Of a DNA stretch of 64,000 nt, positions 1 to 8,622 are shown in pieces. The notes under the pieces are model-generated. The model was not told the DNA's origin. It was given only the letters and a program-made list of their open reading frames with translations, and searched no databases. Both the position numbers and the translations under genes were made by a program. Within the stretch, counting starts at the first letter, position 1; each line of letters begins with the position of its first letter. This DNA is from Rhodobacteraceae bacterium UBA6197 (GTDB lineage Bacteria > Pseudomonadota > Alphaproteobacteria > Rhodobacterales > Rhodobacteraceae). The stretch covers positions 1 through 64,000 of the forward strand of contig DISZ01000009.1 of NCBI GenBank assembly GCA_002422085.1. Reading direction: 5' to 3'.

Positions 1-262
1 GTCACCAACTTTCGGGCATAGCTCGTTTTTGCGGGGCGGGGCCTGTCGCCAAGGCCGGCGTCAGGCAATCCGGCCCGGCATAGGGTCTCGGTCTTGTCCA
101 TGATCGCCCTAGGCCGGGTCGTCTGGTCATCCCCACCAAACAGGCAAGCTGATTTTTACCGAGCACGCACGTGACGGACTGGATCACGACCTGACGGTCA
201 CTCGGCCTGCCGGCAAAAGACCGCGGTTCGTGTCGGCCGCCTTGACCGCGGGCGGCAAATCG

Positions 263-1405
263 TCAGACAGAGCCGCGCGGCATCGGGGTTTTTGCTTTGT
301 TGTAAGGCGACCAATCGGTGATCTCGGGGTAGTATTTGCGGCGCCATGTGCGCACCCGCGGGTTCATCCGGCGCCGCCAAAGCGGCGGGATCATTGCCAG
401 TGTCGTCATCGCGGGATAGCCGAAAGGAAGCTGCGGGGCCTCGTCAGCCGTGTAGGTTTGCAGCAACGGAAAACGACGGTCGGGTTTGTAGTGGTGGTCA
501 GAGTGGCGCTGCAGGTTGATCAGCAACCAGTTCGACGCTGTATGAGAGGCGTTCCAGCTATGTCGCGGCAGAACATGCTCGTATTTGCCCTCGCCCCTGT
601 AAGCGCGTGTCAGGCCGTAATGTTCGACATAGTTGGTCAGCTCTAGCTGCCAAATGGCGATGAAGGCCTGAAACAGGAACAGCCCCAGCCCGATCCAGCC
701 ACCCATCAGGAAAGCAAGAGAAAGCGTGGCGGCCTGAAGCGCCGCATACCGCCAGAACGGGTTTGATCGGTGCCATGGTCCGCGACCTGCGCGTTTCAGC
801 AAAAGCACCTCGGCCCGCCATGCCGAAACCGGCCCGCGCGAGAGTTGCCGCCAGAAGAACCGGTGAAAGCCCTCGTTGTAGCGCGCCGTGGCGGTGTCAC
901 GGGGGGTTCCGACATGCCGGTGATGCACCAAAAGGTGCTCCGAGCGAAAATGGCTGTAGAGCACGGTAGACAGCATCAGATCCCCCAGCCAGCGTTCAAG
1001 CCGGCTTTTCTGATGCATCAGCTCATGGCTGTAGACGATGCCGACGGTGCCCGAAATGACGCCGATACCGAAGAACAGGACGATCGTTTCCAGTGTCGAA
1101 AGGTGGTTGGTGTGCGTAGCCCACCAGATCATCGTGAATATCGTGACGAATTGCACCGGGAACCAGACCATCGTGATCAGGCGATACCAGAACAGATCAG
1201 ACTCGGGCGTTTCGATATCGGGGTTGTCTTCGTTGAGGCCCAGGATCGCATCAAGCACAGTGACCATTACCCAGCCGTAGACAGGCAACAGCAGCACCGT
1301 CCAGCCGCCTTTGGTGGCGCCAAGGATTGCCAGAGGCACCATGCCAAGCGATAGCCAGAATGGCAGGGCGCGAGTGGGTTGGCGGATTTCTTCGCGAGTG
1401 GACAT
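263..1405 (-). CDS. alkB: Alkane 1-monooxygenase (AlkB family)
   Basis: Integral-membrane non-haem di-iron hydroxylase that oxidises the terminal carbon of alkanes, using electrons from rubredoxin and its reductase. The 380-aa product carries all family signatures: HELMHQ at 127-132, an EH-x3-HHxxVGTPRD box at 156-170, NYVEHYG at 258-264 and LQRHSDHH at 298-305. Hydrophobic segments flank the boxes. I chose the ATG giving MSTREE; the frame stays open 29 codons upstream without family similarity. It lies 64 bases downstream of mutY on the same strand. No rubredoxin domain is fused and no rubredoxin gene is nearby, so electron partners must be elsewhere. The exact HYG and LQRHSDHH motifs favour AlkB over a generic fatty-acid desaturase; the substrate range cannot be read. 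Confidence 0.9.
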   Translation of the reverse strand: MSTREEIRQPTRALPFWLSLGMVPLAILGATKGGWTVLLLPVYGWVMVTVLDAILGLNEDNPDIETPESDLFWYRLITMVWFPVQFVTIFTMIWWATHTNHLSTLETIVLFFGIGVISGTVGIVYSHELMHQKSRLERWLGDLMLSTVLYSHFRSEHLLVHHRHVGTPRDTATARYNEGFHRFFWRQLSRGPVSAWRAEVLLLKRAGRGPWHRSNPFWRYAALQAATLSLAFLMGGWIGLGLFLFQAFIAIWQLELTNYVEHYGLTRAYRGEGKYEHVLPRHSWNASHTASNWLLINLQRHSDHHYKPDRRFPLLQTYTADEAPQLPFGYPAMTTLAMIPPLWRRRMNPRVRTWRRKYYPEITDWSPYNKAKTPMPRGSV

Positions 1406-1469
1406 ATGGGCTGCTTTTCGAACTGCGCGTCGGCGCGGATGATAGCCAAGTGCGCCCAAGGTGCAATCG

Positions 1470-2525
1470 CTACGATTGCGGCCCACAAGCACTCTGCGCG
1501 GCTTCCCACACCTTGCGCATCAGTGTCGGCAGCCCGGTGACGGAAAAGCTGTCGCGCGGGGTGAAGGTGCCGCGGGCGGGCGTGGCGTCGGTCAGGGCCG
1601 CGCGCACCAGAAGGTGCAGGTGAAAGTGGGTGAAGGTGTGGCGGACCTGAGACGGGGCGTCACACCAATCGGCTTCGATTGGGGGGCTATCGTGCGGGGT
1701 TTGCGACCAATCCGAGGTCGGAAAGCCGGGCATGCCGCCCAAAAGGCCACGTGGTGGCCGGGTTTCCAGCAGCACGGCGCCATCAGGGCGCCATGCCACC
1801 CAGGCGATGCCGTGGTGGGTGGGCTTTTGCGGCTTTGGGGTCTTGCGCGGCAGGCTGGCCGCTGTGCCGGCCTCGCGCGCGGCGCAGCCCGATGCCAGCG
1901 GGCAGATCGTGCAGGCGGGGTTGCGCGGAGTGCAGATCGTGGCGCCAAGATCCATCATCGCCTGGGCAAGGTCTCCGGGGCGATCCTTGGGGGTCAGGCG
2001 GGCGGCAAGCCTTGTCAACTCGGGCCTGGCGGCGGGCAGCGGGCTATGAACATCGTGCAGCCGCGCGGTGACGCGCTCGACATTGCCATCGACGACGACG
2101 GCGGCTTCGTCATGCGCGATCGCGGATATCGCGGCGGCCGTATAGGGGCCGATGCCGGGCAGGGTTTGCAGTGCCGCAGCCGTTTCAGGGAACCGGCCGC
2201 CGTGCCGGGCCGCAACCATGCGCGCGCAGGCCAGAAGATTGCGCGCGCGGGCGTAATAGCCAAGCCCGGCCCAGGCCTCCATGACCTCGGCGTCGGGGGC
2301 GGCCGCAAGGGCGGTGACCGTGGGCCAGCGTTCGGTAAAGCGGCGATAGTAGCTGCGCACGATGGCGACAGTGGTTTGTTGCAGCATCACTTCTGACAGC
2401 CAGACCCGGTAGGGGTCGGGGCGTTGACCTGCTGCACGGTCCTGCGGCGAGATGCGCCACGGCAATACGCGGGCATTGCGATCATACCACGCCAGAAGCG
2501 CTGCCCCACGTTCACTGTCACGCAA
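1470..2525 (-). CDS. mutY: A/G-specific adenine DNA glycosylase MutY
   Basis: Base-excision repair enzyme that removes adenine mispaired with 8-oxoguanine. The 351-aa protein has the catalytic Glu in LSEVMLQQ (E45), a helix-hairpin-helix LPGIGPYTA at about 122-130, the catalytic Asp in VVDGNVERV (D146) and a Cx6Cx2Cx5C [4Fe-4S] ligand set (C198, C205, C208, C214). A NUDIX-like C-terminal domain follows, as expected for 8-oxoG recognition. The start appears to be TTG, preceded by a G-rich Shine-Dalgarno stretch. It is divergent from dciA, with 82 bases between the starts. Confidence 0.95.
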   Translation of the reverse strand: MRDSERGAALLAWYDRNARVLPWRISPQDRAAGQRPDPYRVWLSEVMLQQTTVAIVRSYYRRFTERWPTVTALAAAPDAEVMEAWAGLGYYARARNLLACARMVAARHGGRFPETAAALQTLPGIGPYTAAAISAIAHDEAAVVVDGNVERVTARLHDVHSPLPAARPELTRLAARLTPKDRPGDLAQAMMDLGATICTPRNPACTICPLASGCAAREAGTAASLPRKTPKPQKPTHHGIAWVAWRPDGAVLLETRPPRGLLGGMPGFPTSDWSQTPHDSPPIEADWCDAPSQVRHTFTHFHLHLLVRAALTDATPARGTFTPRDSFSVTGLPTLMRKVWEAAQSACGPQS

Positions 2526-2607
2526 TCTTTATGCCCCCCCGGCGCCCAATCCGCTGTTATTTTCCGTGCACCTGCCTAGGATAGTGCCAAACAAAGGGAA
2601 AGTCCGA

Positions 2608-3150
2608 ATGGCAACGCCGACGCCGCAAAAACCCCATCGCCGGATGCGCGGATTCGAGCCTGCCTCGGGGCTGTTGCGCGAACGTATTCGTACGGCGGGC
2701 GAGGCGCGGGGCTTTGCGGTGTCACGCCTGTTGACGCATTGGGCCGAGGTGGTGGGCGCGGATCTGGCGGCGCGCACGAGACCGGTCAAAGTGGGCTATG
2801 GTAAAGGTGGCTTTGGCGCCACGCTGACGCTACTGACCCATGGTGCCAGCGCACCCATGGTGCAGATGGAGCTTCCCAGGATTCGCGAGAAGGTGAACGC
2901 CTGCTACGGCTACAACGCGATTTCCAAAGTGCTGATTACGCAGACCGCGCCGATGGGCTTCGCCGAGGGGCAGGCGCAATTTGGCCCGGCCCCGAAACCC
3001 GCCCCGAAAGAGCCCGATCCCGCGATCCGGCAAGAGGCCGAGAAAACCGCCAAGGTGGTGCGAGACGACGGGCTTCGGGCTGCGCTTGAACTTCTGGCGC
3101 AAAACGTTCTATCCCGGAATGCAAACCGGGCCGATATCAAGAAAGGCTGA
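2608..3150 (+). CDS. dciA: DciA-type (DUF721) protein, probable replicative helicase loader
   Basis: A 180-aa protein with a DUF721 core: an N-terminal helix region (GLLRERIRTAGEARGF), the typical HWAEVVGADLAARTRP stretch and a beta-rich part ending near residue 110. DUF721 proteins (DciA) act as the ancestral loader or operator of DnaB in bacteria lacking DnaC. The C-terminal 70 residues are Pro/Lys/Glu-rich and probably disordered. The start is the ATG giving MATPTPQKP; the open frame upstream overlaps mutY and is not used. It is followed after 3 bases by a DsbA-family gene, so the two are co-transcribed. The family is clear; the helicase-loading role is inferred from it. Confidence 0.8.
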   Translation: MATPTPQKPHRRMRGFEPASGLLRERIRTAGEARGFAVSRLLTHWAEVVGADLAARTRPVKVGYGKGGFGATLTLLTHGASAPMVQMELPRIREKVNACYGYNAISKVLITQTAPMGFAEGQAQFGPAPKPAPKEPDPAIRQEAEKTAKVVRDDGLRAALELLAQNVLSRNANRADIKKG

Positions 3151-3153
3151 CGA

Positions 3154-3816
3154 ATGACGAAAACTTCCTATGTGCTGGGGGCGATTGCTTCTGTGGCGAT
3201 GTTGGCGGGTGGCGGTCTCTGGCTAAGCCAGGCACAAGGCCCCGAGGCACTGTCGCTGGCCGCTTTGGCCGAGGGGGCGCCTGACGCGGCGATCCTGCCT
3301 GACATCGTGATGGGCCAGGAAGACGCGCCCGTCACGCTGATCGAATACGCGTCCTACACCTGCTCGCATTGCGCAAACTGGCATCAGGTCGTTTTTCCTC
3401 CGCTGAAGGCCGAGTATATTGATACCGGCAAGGTAAAGTTCATCCACCGCGAGATCTATTTCGATCGGTTCGGGCTCTGGGCAGGACTGGTTGCAGGCTG
3501 TGGCGGCACGCCGAAATACTATGCGATTGCGGGGATGATCTACGACACTCAGGCTGATTGGATCGGGGATGGCAAAGAGGCCACCATTGGCGCCAACTTG
3601 CGCAAGATCGGCTTGAAAGCGGGGCTGAGTGCGGACGCGCTTGAGGTTTGCATGAACGACGATGCGCGGGCGCAGGCAATGGTCGCGACCTTTCAGAAAC
3701 ACGCGACCGACGATGCGGTCGATTCGACGCCGACGCTGATGGTGAACGGCGAGAAACACTCGAACATGTCCTATGAGGATCTGAAGGTGATCCTTGACGC
3801 AGAGCTGGCAAAGTAG
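3154..3816 (+). CDS. DsbA-family thioredoxin-fold protein, exported
   Basis: A 220-aa protein with an N-terminal hydrophobic segment (about residues 5-26), probably a signal peptide or anchor, then a DsbA/thioredoxin fold. The redox motif is CSHC (C70-C73), preceded by VTLIEYASYT. A cis-Pro loop is visible at DSTPTLMVNGEK. The expected role is oxidation or isomerisation of disulfides in periplasmic proteins. It starts 3 bases after dciA and ends 2 bases before a CoA-transferase gene, so all three are probably one transcript. DsbA, DsbG and Com1-like subfamilies cannot be separated by eye. Confidence 0.85.
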   Translation: MTKTSYVLGAIASVAMLAGGGLWLSQAQGPEALSLAALAEGAPDAAILPDIVMGQEDAPVTLIEYASYTCSHCANWHQVVFPPLKAEYIDTGKVKFIHREIYFDRFGLWAGLVAGCGGTPKYYAIAGMIYDTQADWIGDGKEATIGANLRKIGLKAGLSADALEVCMNDDARAQAMVATFQKHATDDAVDSTPTLMVNGEKHSNMSYEDLKVILDAELAK

Positions 3817-3818
3817 GC

Positions 3819-4955
3819 ATGACACCTCTTGCCGGACTGAAAATCGTCGAGCTGGCGCGCATTCTGGCTGGCCCTTGGGCCGGTCAGATTCTGGCCGATC
3901 TGGGGGCCGACGTGATCAAGGTGGAGGCGCCCGAAGGCGATGACACCCGCCGTTGGGGCCCGCCGTTTCTGACCCGCGAAGGCGAAGAGGCGGCGGCCTA
4001 TTTCCACGCGACAAACCGGGGAAAGCGTTCGGTCATCTGTGATTTCCGCACGGCGGAGGGACAAGAGTTCTTGCATGCTCTGGTGGCCGATGCCGATATC
4101 CTGATCGAGAATTTCAAGGTCGGCGGGTTGGCGAAGTATGGCTTGGACTATGCCAGCCTGCGCAAGATCAATCCGCGGCTGATCTATTGTTCGGTCACCG
4201 GTTTTGGGCAAGACGGGCCCTATGCGCACCGTGCGGGTTATGACTACATCATTCAGGGCATGTCCGGCCTGATGAGCGTGACCGGCGAACCCGAGGGCCA
4301 GCCGCAGAAGGTGGGCGTGGCGGTGACGGATGTGTTCACCGGGATCTATGCCGCAACCGCAATTCTGGCGGCCGTGCACCAGCGCACCGTGACCGGCGAG
4401 GGCCAGCATCTAGATCTCGCGCTGCTGGATGTAGCGACCAGCGTGATGGCAAACCAGGCGATGAACTATCTTGCGACCGGGGTTTCACCCAAACGGATGG
4501 GCAATGCGCATCCAAACCTTGTGCCCTATGCAGTCTTCCCCTGTTCAGACGGTTTTGTCATCCTGGCCACTGGAAATGACTCGCAATATCAAAAGCTTTG
4601 CAAAACGCTGAAACTTCAGGAAATTGCGGAAATTGACGATTACCGCACCAACGCGGACCGTATTCGCAACCGCGAGGCGCTGACGGCGGTGATCTCGGAG
4701 GCGACAAGGGGCTGGACGCGCGACGCGCTGTTGTCCGCCTGCGAGGCGGTCGGCGTGCCCGCCGGGCCGATCAACGAAATGGCCGATGTCTTTGCCGATC
4801 CGCAGGTCGTCGCGCGCGGGATGCAGATTGCGCCGGGGGGCGTGCCGGGTGTGCGACTGCCGGTGGTGTTCTCGGGTGCTGAGTTGGCGTTGGATCGTCC
4901 TTCGCCGCGTCTGGGGGAACATGATGCCGAGATTCGGGCCGCGCTGGCGAAATAG
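3819..4955 (+). CDS. CaiB/BaiF family CoA-transferase (class III)
   Basis: A 378-aa class III CoA-transferase, a family that moves CoA between carboxylic acids through an enzyme-bound aspartyl-CoA. It opens with the usual PLAGLKIVELARILAGPW and then LGADVIKVEAPEGDD. The Asp of the GYDYIIQGMSG motif (about residue 142) sits where the family has its catalytic aspartate. It starts two bases after the DsbA-like gene, with no room for its own promoter. The substrate is unknown; formyl-, succinyl- and acetyl-CoA-dependent relatives look alike at this level. Confidence 0.85.
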   Translation: MTPLAGLKIVELARILAGPWAGQILADLGADVIKVEAPEGDDTRRWGPPFLTREGEEAAAYFHATNRGKRSVICDFRTAEGQEFLHALVADADILIENFKVGGLAKYGLDYASLRKINPRLIYCSVTGFGQDGPYAHRAGYDYIIQGMSGLMSVTGEPEGQPQKVGVAVTDVFTGIYAATAILAAVHQRTVTGEGQHLDLALLDVATSVMANQAMNYLATGVSPKRMGNAHPNLVPYAVFPCSDGFVILATGNDSQYQKLCKTLKLQEIAEIDDYRTNADRIRNREALTAVISEATRGWTRDALLSACEAVGVPAGPINEMADVFADPQVVARGMQIAPGGVPGVRLPVVFSGAELALDRPSPRLGEHDAEIRAALAK

Positions 4956-5007
4956 CGTGTCGCGCCATGGGCCCGAGTGCCCCCCGGACGATTTGGCCCG
5001 GCCCACA

Positions 5008-6012
5008 TCAAAGGCCGATCTGATTCAGCGCCGCCACCAGCGGCGTTGGGTCTTGGATGCACAGCCGCACTGGCAGGGTCAGCACCTTGGGGCGAAAGGC
5101 AGCTGGCAGGCGGGTTGCATCCTTTTCCGTGGTGACCATTTGCGCGCCCAGAAAGCGGGCCTCGGTTTCCAGACGACCTAGAAGGGCCGCCGTGAACGGC
5201 TGATGATCGTCAAGCGGTTCGGCGCGCAGGATCCGGGCGCCGAGGCCTAGGAGGGTCGCAAAGAATTTCTCTGGATGGCCAATGCCCGCGAAGGCAAGAA
5301 CCGGCAGATCCTGCCAGTCCATGCCCGTTTGCAGTGGCTCCAGCGCGCCGGTGATCCGGGGCAGCGACAGCGGCCAAAGTGCGGTGAAGGCGCTTTGCGC
5401 GCTGGCCGGTCCGATCGAGAGCAAAAGATCGGCGCGCGTCAGCCCGGTGGTGACGGGTTCGCGCAGTGGCCCCGCCGGCAGGCAGCGGCCATTGCCAAAT
5501 CCCTTGACGGCATCGACCACCACCAGCGTCAGGTCCTTGTGCAGCGTTGGGCTTTGATGGCCATCGTCCAGCACGATTGCCTGGGCTCCGGCCTCGACGG
5601 CTGCACGCGCGCCCGTGGCGCGGTCCGCAGCAACCCAAGTGGGCCCAAAGGCGGACAAAAGCAGTGGCTCGTCGCCCACCTCGGCGGCGGAATGGCGCCT
5701 TTCATCGACGCGGATGGCAATATCGGTGCTGCGCGGCAAACTGCCGCCATGGCCGCGGCTGACCACATGGGCGGTAACCCCGCGCTGGGCCAAAAGCTGC
5801 AGCAGCGCGATGACGGTCGGTGTCTTGCCCGTGCCGCCAGCGTTGATGTTGCCGACACAGATCACCGGAACGGCGGGCTTGTAGCCCGGCCCGCCGCGCG
5901 CCAGCCTGCGGGCGGTTGCAGCGGCATAGACCGCCCCCAGCGGCCCAAGCAGCCTGGCTGCAAGTGCGGGTTTGGCAGGTGGGGTAAACCAGAACTGCGG
6001 CGCGCGCATCAA
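5008..6012 (-). CDS. lpxK: Tetraacyldisaccharide 4'-kinase LpxK
   Basis: Phosphorylates the 4' position of the lipid A disaccharide precursor at the inner membrane. The 334-aa protein has the N-terminal membrane-associated segment and the characteristic P-loop VGNINAGGTGKTPT (GGTGKT at 59-64). VLDDGHQSPTLHKDL, a typical LpxK Asp/His stretch, is near residue 150. The ATG overlaps the waaA stop by 4 bases, so it is translationally coupled to the Kdo transferase. It faces the CoA-transferase gene convergently. Confidence 0.95.
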   Translation of the reverse strand: MMRAPQFWFTPPAKPALAARLLGPLGAVYAAATARRLARGGPGYKPAVPVICVGNINAGGTGKTPTVIALLQLLAQRGVTAHVVSRGHGGSLPRSTDIAIRVDERRHSAAEVGDEPLLLSAFGPTWVAADRATGARAAVEAGAQAIVLDDGHQSPTLHKDLTLVVVDAVKGFGNGRCLPAGPLREPVTTGLTRADLLLSIGPASAQSAFTALWPLSLPRITGALEPLQTGMDWQDLPVLAFAGIGHPEKFFATLLGLGARILRAEPLDDHQPFTAALLGRLETEARFLGAQMVTTEKDATRLPAAFRPKVLTLPVRLCIQDPTPLVAALNQIGL

Positions 6013-7316
6013 GCCTGCCCCGCATCGAGATTGTCGAGCAGCGCCAGAATCCGGCGGACCACCGTTTCTGCCACACCCGAGCCGCCCGAGGTGACCACCC
6101 AGGCGTTATGCGCCAGCATCGCGGCCTTGTCGGCGGCGATAAGGTCCGCCACTGCCGGGGCCAAGGCATTTTCATCGGCCAGCAGCCGGGCGGCGCGCGC
6201 CTCGCCCAGGCGGGCATAATCCGCAGCAAACGGTGCGGTGCGAGGTCCATGCAGAATGGCCGAACCAAGGGCCGCCGGCTCCAGAGGGGATCGCGCGGCG
6301 ATACCGGCGCCCGACAGCGTGCCCCCCATGTAAGTGACCGGCGCAAGCCGATACCAGAGGCCCGGCTCGGTCGGGTCGTCGGCGATCAGGATCTGGGTCT
6401 CGTCATCGGGTTCGCCTTCTTGGGTGCGGCGCGCGACAGACCAGCCGTCGGCGCGCAGCCGATCCGCCAGCGTGGCGCTATGGCTGTGATCTTCTGGAAC
6501 CAGAATCAGCAGCATCCGATGCGCGTGGCGCAGCGCAAGAGCATGGGCCGCCAGAACCGGCAGTTCCTCGGCCGCCGGGGTGGCCATGGCCAACCAGACC
6601 GGCCGCGCGTGCAGGGCTGAGGCCACCAAGGCCCGCTCTGGTTCAGAGCAGGGCAGCGGCTCGGCGGTTTCTGAAATCGCGCCGGGGGTTTCGATGCGCT
6701 CGGCGGGGATGCCGAGCCGCGACAGCGCGGCGGCACTGGCCTGATCTTGCACCATGAGCACCGCCATCCGGCCCAGAAGCGCGCGCAAAAGCGGGCGTTT
6801 CAGACTCCAACGCTGCGCAAGAACGGGCGAAAAGCGACCATCACACAGAACCATCGGGCGGCCCTTTGCGTGGCAGGCCTCGATCAGGGTGGCGGGCAGG
6901 AATGGGGCGGTGCCGCTGGCCAGACTGCTGCTGGCGACAAATACCGTCAGGTCGGGGTGCCAGTGGTCAAGAAAGGCGCGCGCGGTCGCCGGATTGTCGC
7001 CGGTGGGGGCAGCGGCAGGCACGATCTTTGGGGTCTTGCTGGCGGTGCGGGCGTTCGACCCACCCGCGGACCCCGGCGATGGCGCTGCGTTCAGGCTGGG
7101 TTCGGCACCCGGTTCGGACAGCAGCACCCAAAGGCCGGGGCGCGCGCGGCTGATGTGACGCGCCAATTGCGTGGCGCTGGCACGGGCCTCGGACGTGGTG
7201 GCATGCAGCCAGACAAGCGGCCCTTCGGGGCGGGCGGCGGCGGGAACATCCGCCTCGGCCCCGTGCTTTCGCGACCGGGTTGCAAGGTAAAGCCATGTCG
7301 GAAAGGACCATGCCAT
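6009..7316 (-). CDS. waaA: 3-deoxy-D-manno-octulosonic acid (Kdo) transferase WaaA
   Basis: A GT30 glycosyltransferase that transfers Kdo to lipid A precursors on the cytoplasmic face of the inner membrane. The 435-aa protein starts with a short hydrophobic anchor (WSFPTWLYLAT) and has the acceptor-site glutamate in WLHATTSEARA (E43), where most homologues read HAVSVGE. Family-like Rossmann segments include MVQDQASAAAL and TYMGGTLSG. The open frame extends 57 codons upstream through the DUF4170 gene; the chosen ATG lies 10 bases after that gene. Its stop overlaps the lpxK start by 4 bases. Confidence 0.92.
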   Translation of the reverse strand: MAWSFPTWLYLATRSRKHGAEADVPAAARPEGPLVWLHATTSEARASATQLARHISRARPGLWVLLSEPGAEPSLNAAPSPGSAGGSNARTASKTPKIVPAAAPTGDNPATARAFLDHWHPDLTVFVASSSLASGTAPFLPATLIEACHAKGRPMVLCDGRFSPVLAQRWSLKRPLLRALLGRMAVLMVQDQASAAALSRLGIPAERIETPGAISETAEPLPCSEPERALVASALHARPVWLAMATPAAEELPVLAAHALALRHAHRMLLILVPEDHSHSATLADRLRADGWSVARRTQEGEPDDETQILIADDPTEPGLWYRLAPVTYMGGTLSGAGIAARSPLEPAALGSAILHGPRTAPFAADYARLGEARAARLLADENALAPAVADLIAADKAAMLAHNAWVVTSGGSGVAETVVRRILALLDNLDAGQA

Positions 7317-7326
7317 TGTCGAGGGT

Positions 7327-7584
7327 TCAGCCACCAAGCTCTTCAGTGGCGCTGGCAGCGGTTTCTTCGTCGCGCAGGCGGTGCAGATGGGCGAGAAAAT
7401 AGCGCGTATGCGCGTCGTCCACGGTGCGTTGCGCTTCGGCCTTCCACGCGCGGTGTGCCGATGCAAAGTCGGGGAAGATGCCGACAATATGGATATTGTT
7501 CACGTCCTTGAATTCGGTGCGGCTGGGATCGACCAGTTCACCACCAAAGACAAGGTGAAGGCGTTGCGGGTTGGGGGTGTTCAT
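7327..7584 (-). CDS. DUF4170 family protein upstream of waaA
   Basis: An 85-aa soluble protein with no signal peptide or membrane segment. It matches, from memory, the alphaproteobacterial DUF4170 family: LHLVFGGELVDPS at the start and a RYFLAHLHRL segment near residue 62. It lies 10 bases upstream of waaA on the same strand, an arrangement I recall from other Rhodobacterales and Rhizobiales, which suggests a link to Kdo/lipid A assembly. No enzymatic motif is visible and the function is unknown. Confidence 0.85.
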   Translation of the reverse strand: MNTPNPQRLHLVFGGELVDPSRTEFKDVNNIHIVGIFPDFASAHRAWKAEAQRTVDDAHTRYFLAHLHRLRDEETAASATEELGG

Positions 7585-7663
7585 GGGGGCTCCTGTGGCG
7601 AAATTTCTGCGTTGCAGAGCCTATGCGAAGGCGGGCGCAGGCTCAAGCCGGGCTGGTGCGCAA

Positions 7664-8485
7664 TCAGAGCGCCAACCCAAGGCCGATCAGGTAATCCGCA
7701 CCCCTGCGAATGCCCCGTTCATCGTTCACCTCGAGGATCAACCGGGGATAGCGCGGCAAACTGGCCAGCGCCGCAAAGACCGCATGCCAGTTGACCGAAC
7801 CCATGCCGGGATGCCAGTGTCGGTCGGCATAGCCATCGGCGTCTTGCAGGTGGACATGCTCCAGCATCGCACCTGCCGCGCGCACAAACACATCGACCGG
7901 CGGCGCGCCTGTGGTGCCGTGCGCGTAATGGGCATGTCCGGTATCAAGCGAGACCTTGACCTTGTCGCTTTGCAATGCGCGTGCCAATGCCACCCGGTCG
8001 TGAGGGTTCTTGTCTTCGACATTCTCGATCACCAGCGTCACGCCCAGTTCTTCGGCACGCTGGATGACAGGGGCCATGACATAGCGGGTGCGCTCTACCT
8101 GAATATGGGCGGCACCGGGGTCGGTTGCGTTATTGGCGTCGTCCCATGTGGTGTAGGGTGAATGGATCACCATCTGATCGGCGCCGAGGCTGTCGCAGAT
8201 ATCGAGGGTCCGCAGCATCCGGGCGCGGATCACCTCGGTAATCAGCGGGTCGGCACAGTCGATGGAAAAGGACATGAAGGGCCCGTGCAGGCCAAGGTGG
8301 CCGGTATGGCCCTGCAGCAGGGTCTTGGCGCGGGCCACCATCGGGGCAATGTCGTCTTCGTGCAGCGTGGGCCAGCAAAAGCTTTGGATTTCCAGATCGC
8401 GTTGATAGTCCAGAATCCAGTCGCGGTGCAGCGACAACATGTCGAAGCCTAGGGCGGCACCCAATACGGGCAGGTCTTTTGACAT
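7664..8485 (-). CDS. Sugar phosphate isomerase/epimerase-type TIM-barrel protein
   Basis: A 273-aa protein of the AP-endonuclease-2/xylose isomerase-like TIM-barrel superfamily. Metal-binding candidates appear in the usual order: Glu in VIENVED, His in SLDTGHAHYAHG, Asp/His in VHLQDADGYADRHWHPG and a late Glu in LILEVND. These proteins isomerise or epimerise sugars or polyols, or cleave related compounds; the substrate cannot be assigned. The chosen ATG has a strong AAGGAG site upstream; the 82 earlier in-frame codons overlap the divergent zapE region. It may form a small unit with the DUF4170-waaA-lpxK genes downstream (79-base gap). Confidence 0.8.
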   Translation of the reverse strand: MSKDLPVLGAALGFDMLSLHRDWILDYQRDLEIQSFCWPTLHEDDIAPMVARAKTLLQGHTGHLGLHGPFMSFSIDCADPLITEVIRARMLRTLDICDSLGADQMVIHSPYTTWDDANNATDPGAAHIQVERTRYVMAPVIQRAEELGVTLVIENVEDKNPHDRVALARALQSDKVKVSLDTGHAHYAHGTTGAPPVDVFVRAAGAMLEHVHLQDADGYADRHWHPGMGSVNWHAVFAALASLPRYPRLILEVNDERGIRRGADYLIGLGLAL

Positions 8486-8622
8486 ATAAATCTCCTTCGA
8501 ACCGTCAGGAGGCGCGTCCGGCGGCATGGTTTCGGCGATGCTGGCCGAACATGTGGGCAATTTCAATTGCCCTGGCGCGCGCGGGGACTTTCCTTGGCGG
8601 AAGCTGCGCGGTATCGGGGGGA

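Noticed and set aside
2..187. Small 61-codon minus-strand frame at the left edge
   Set aside because: No similarity, no convincing ribosome site, and odd composition. I see nothing definite in the first 262 bases.
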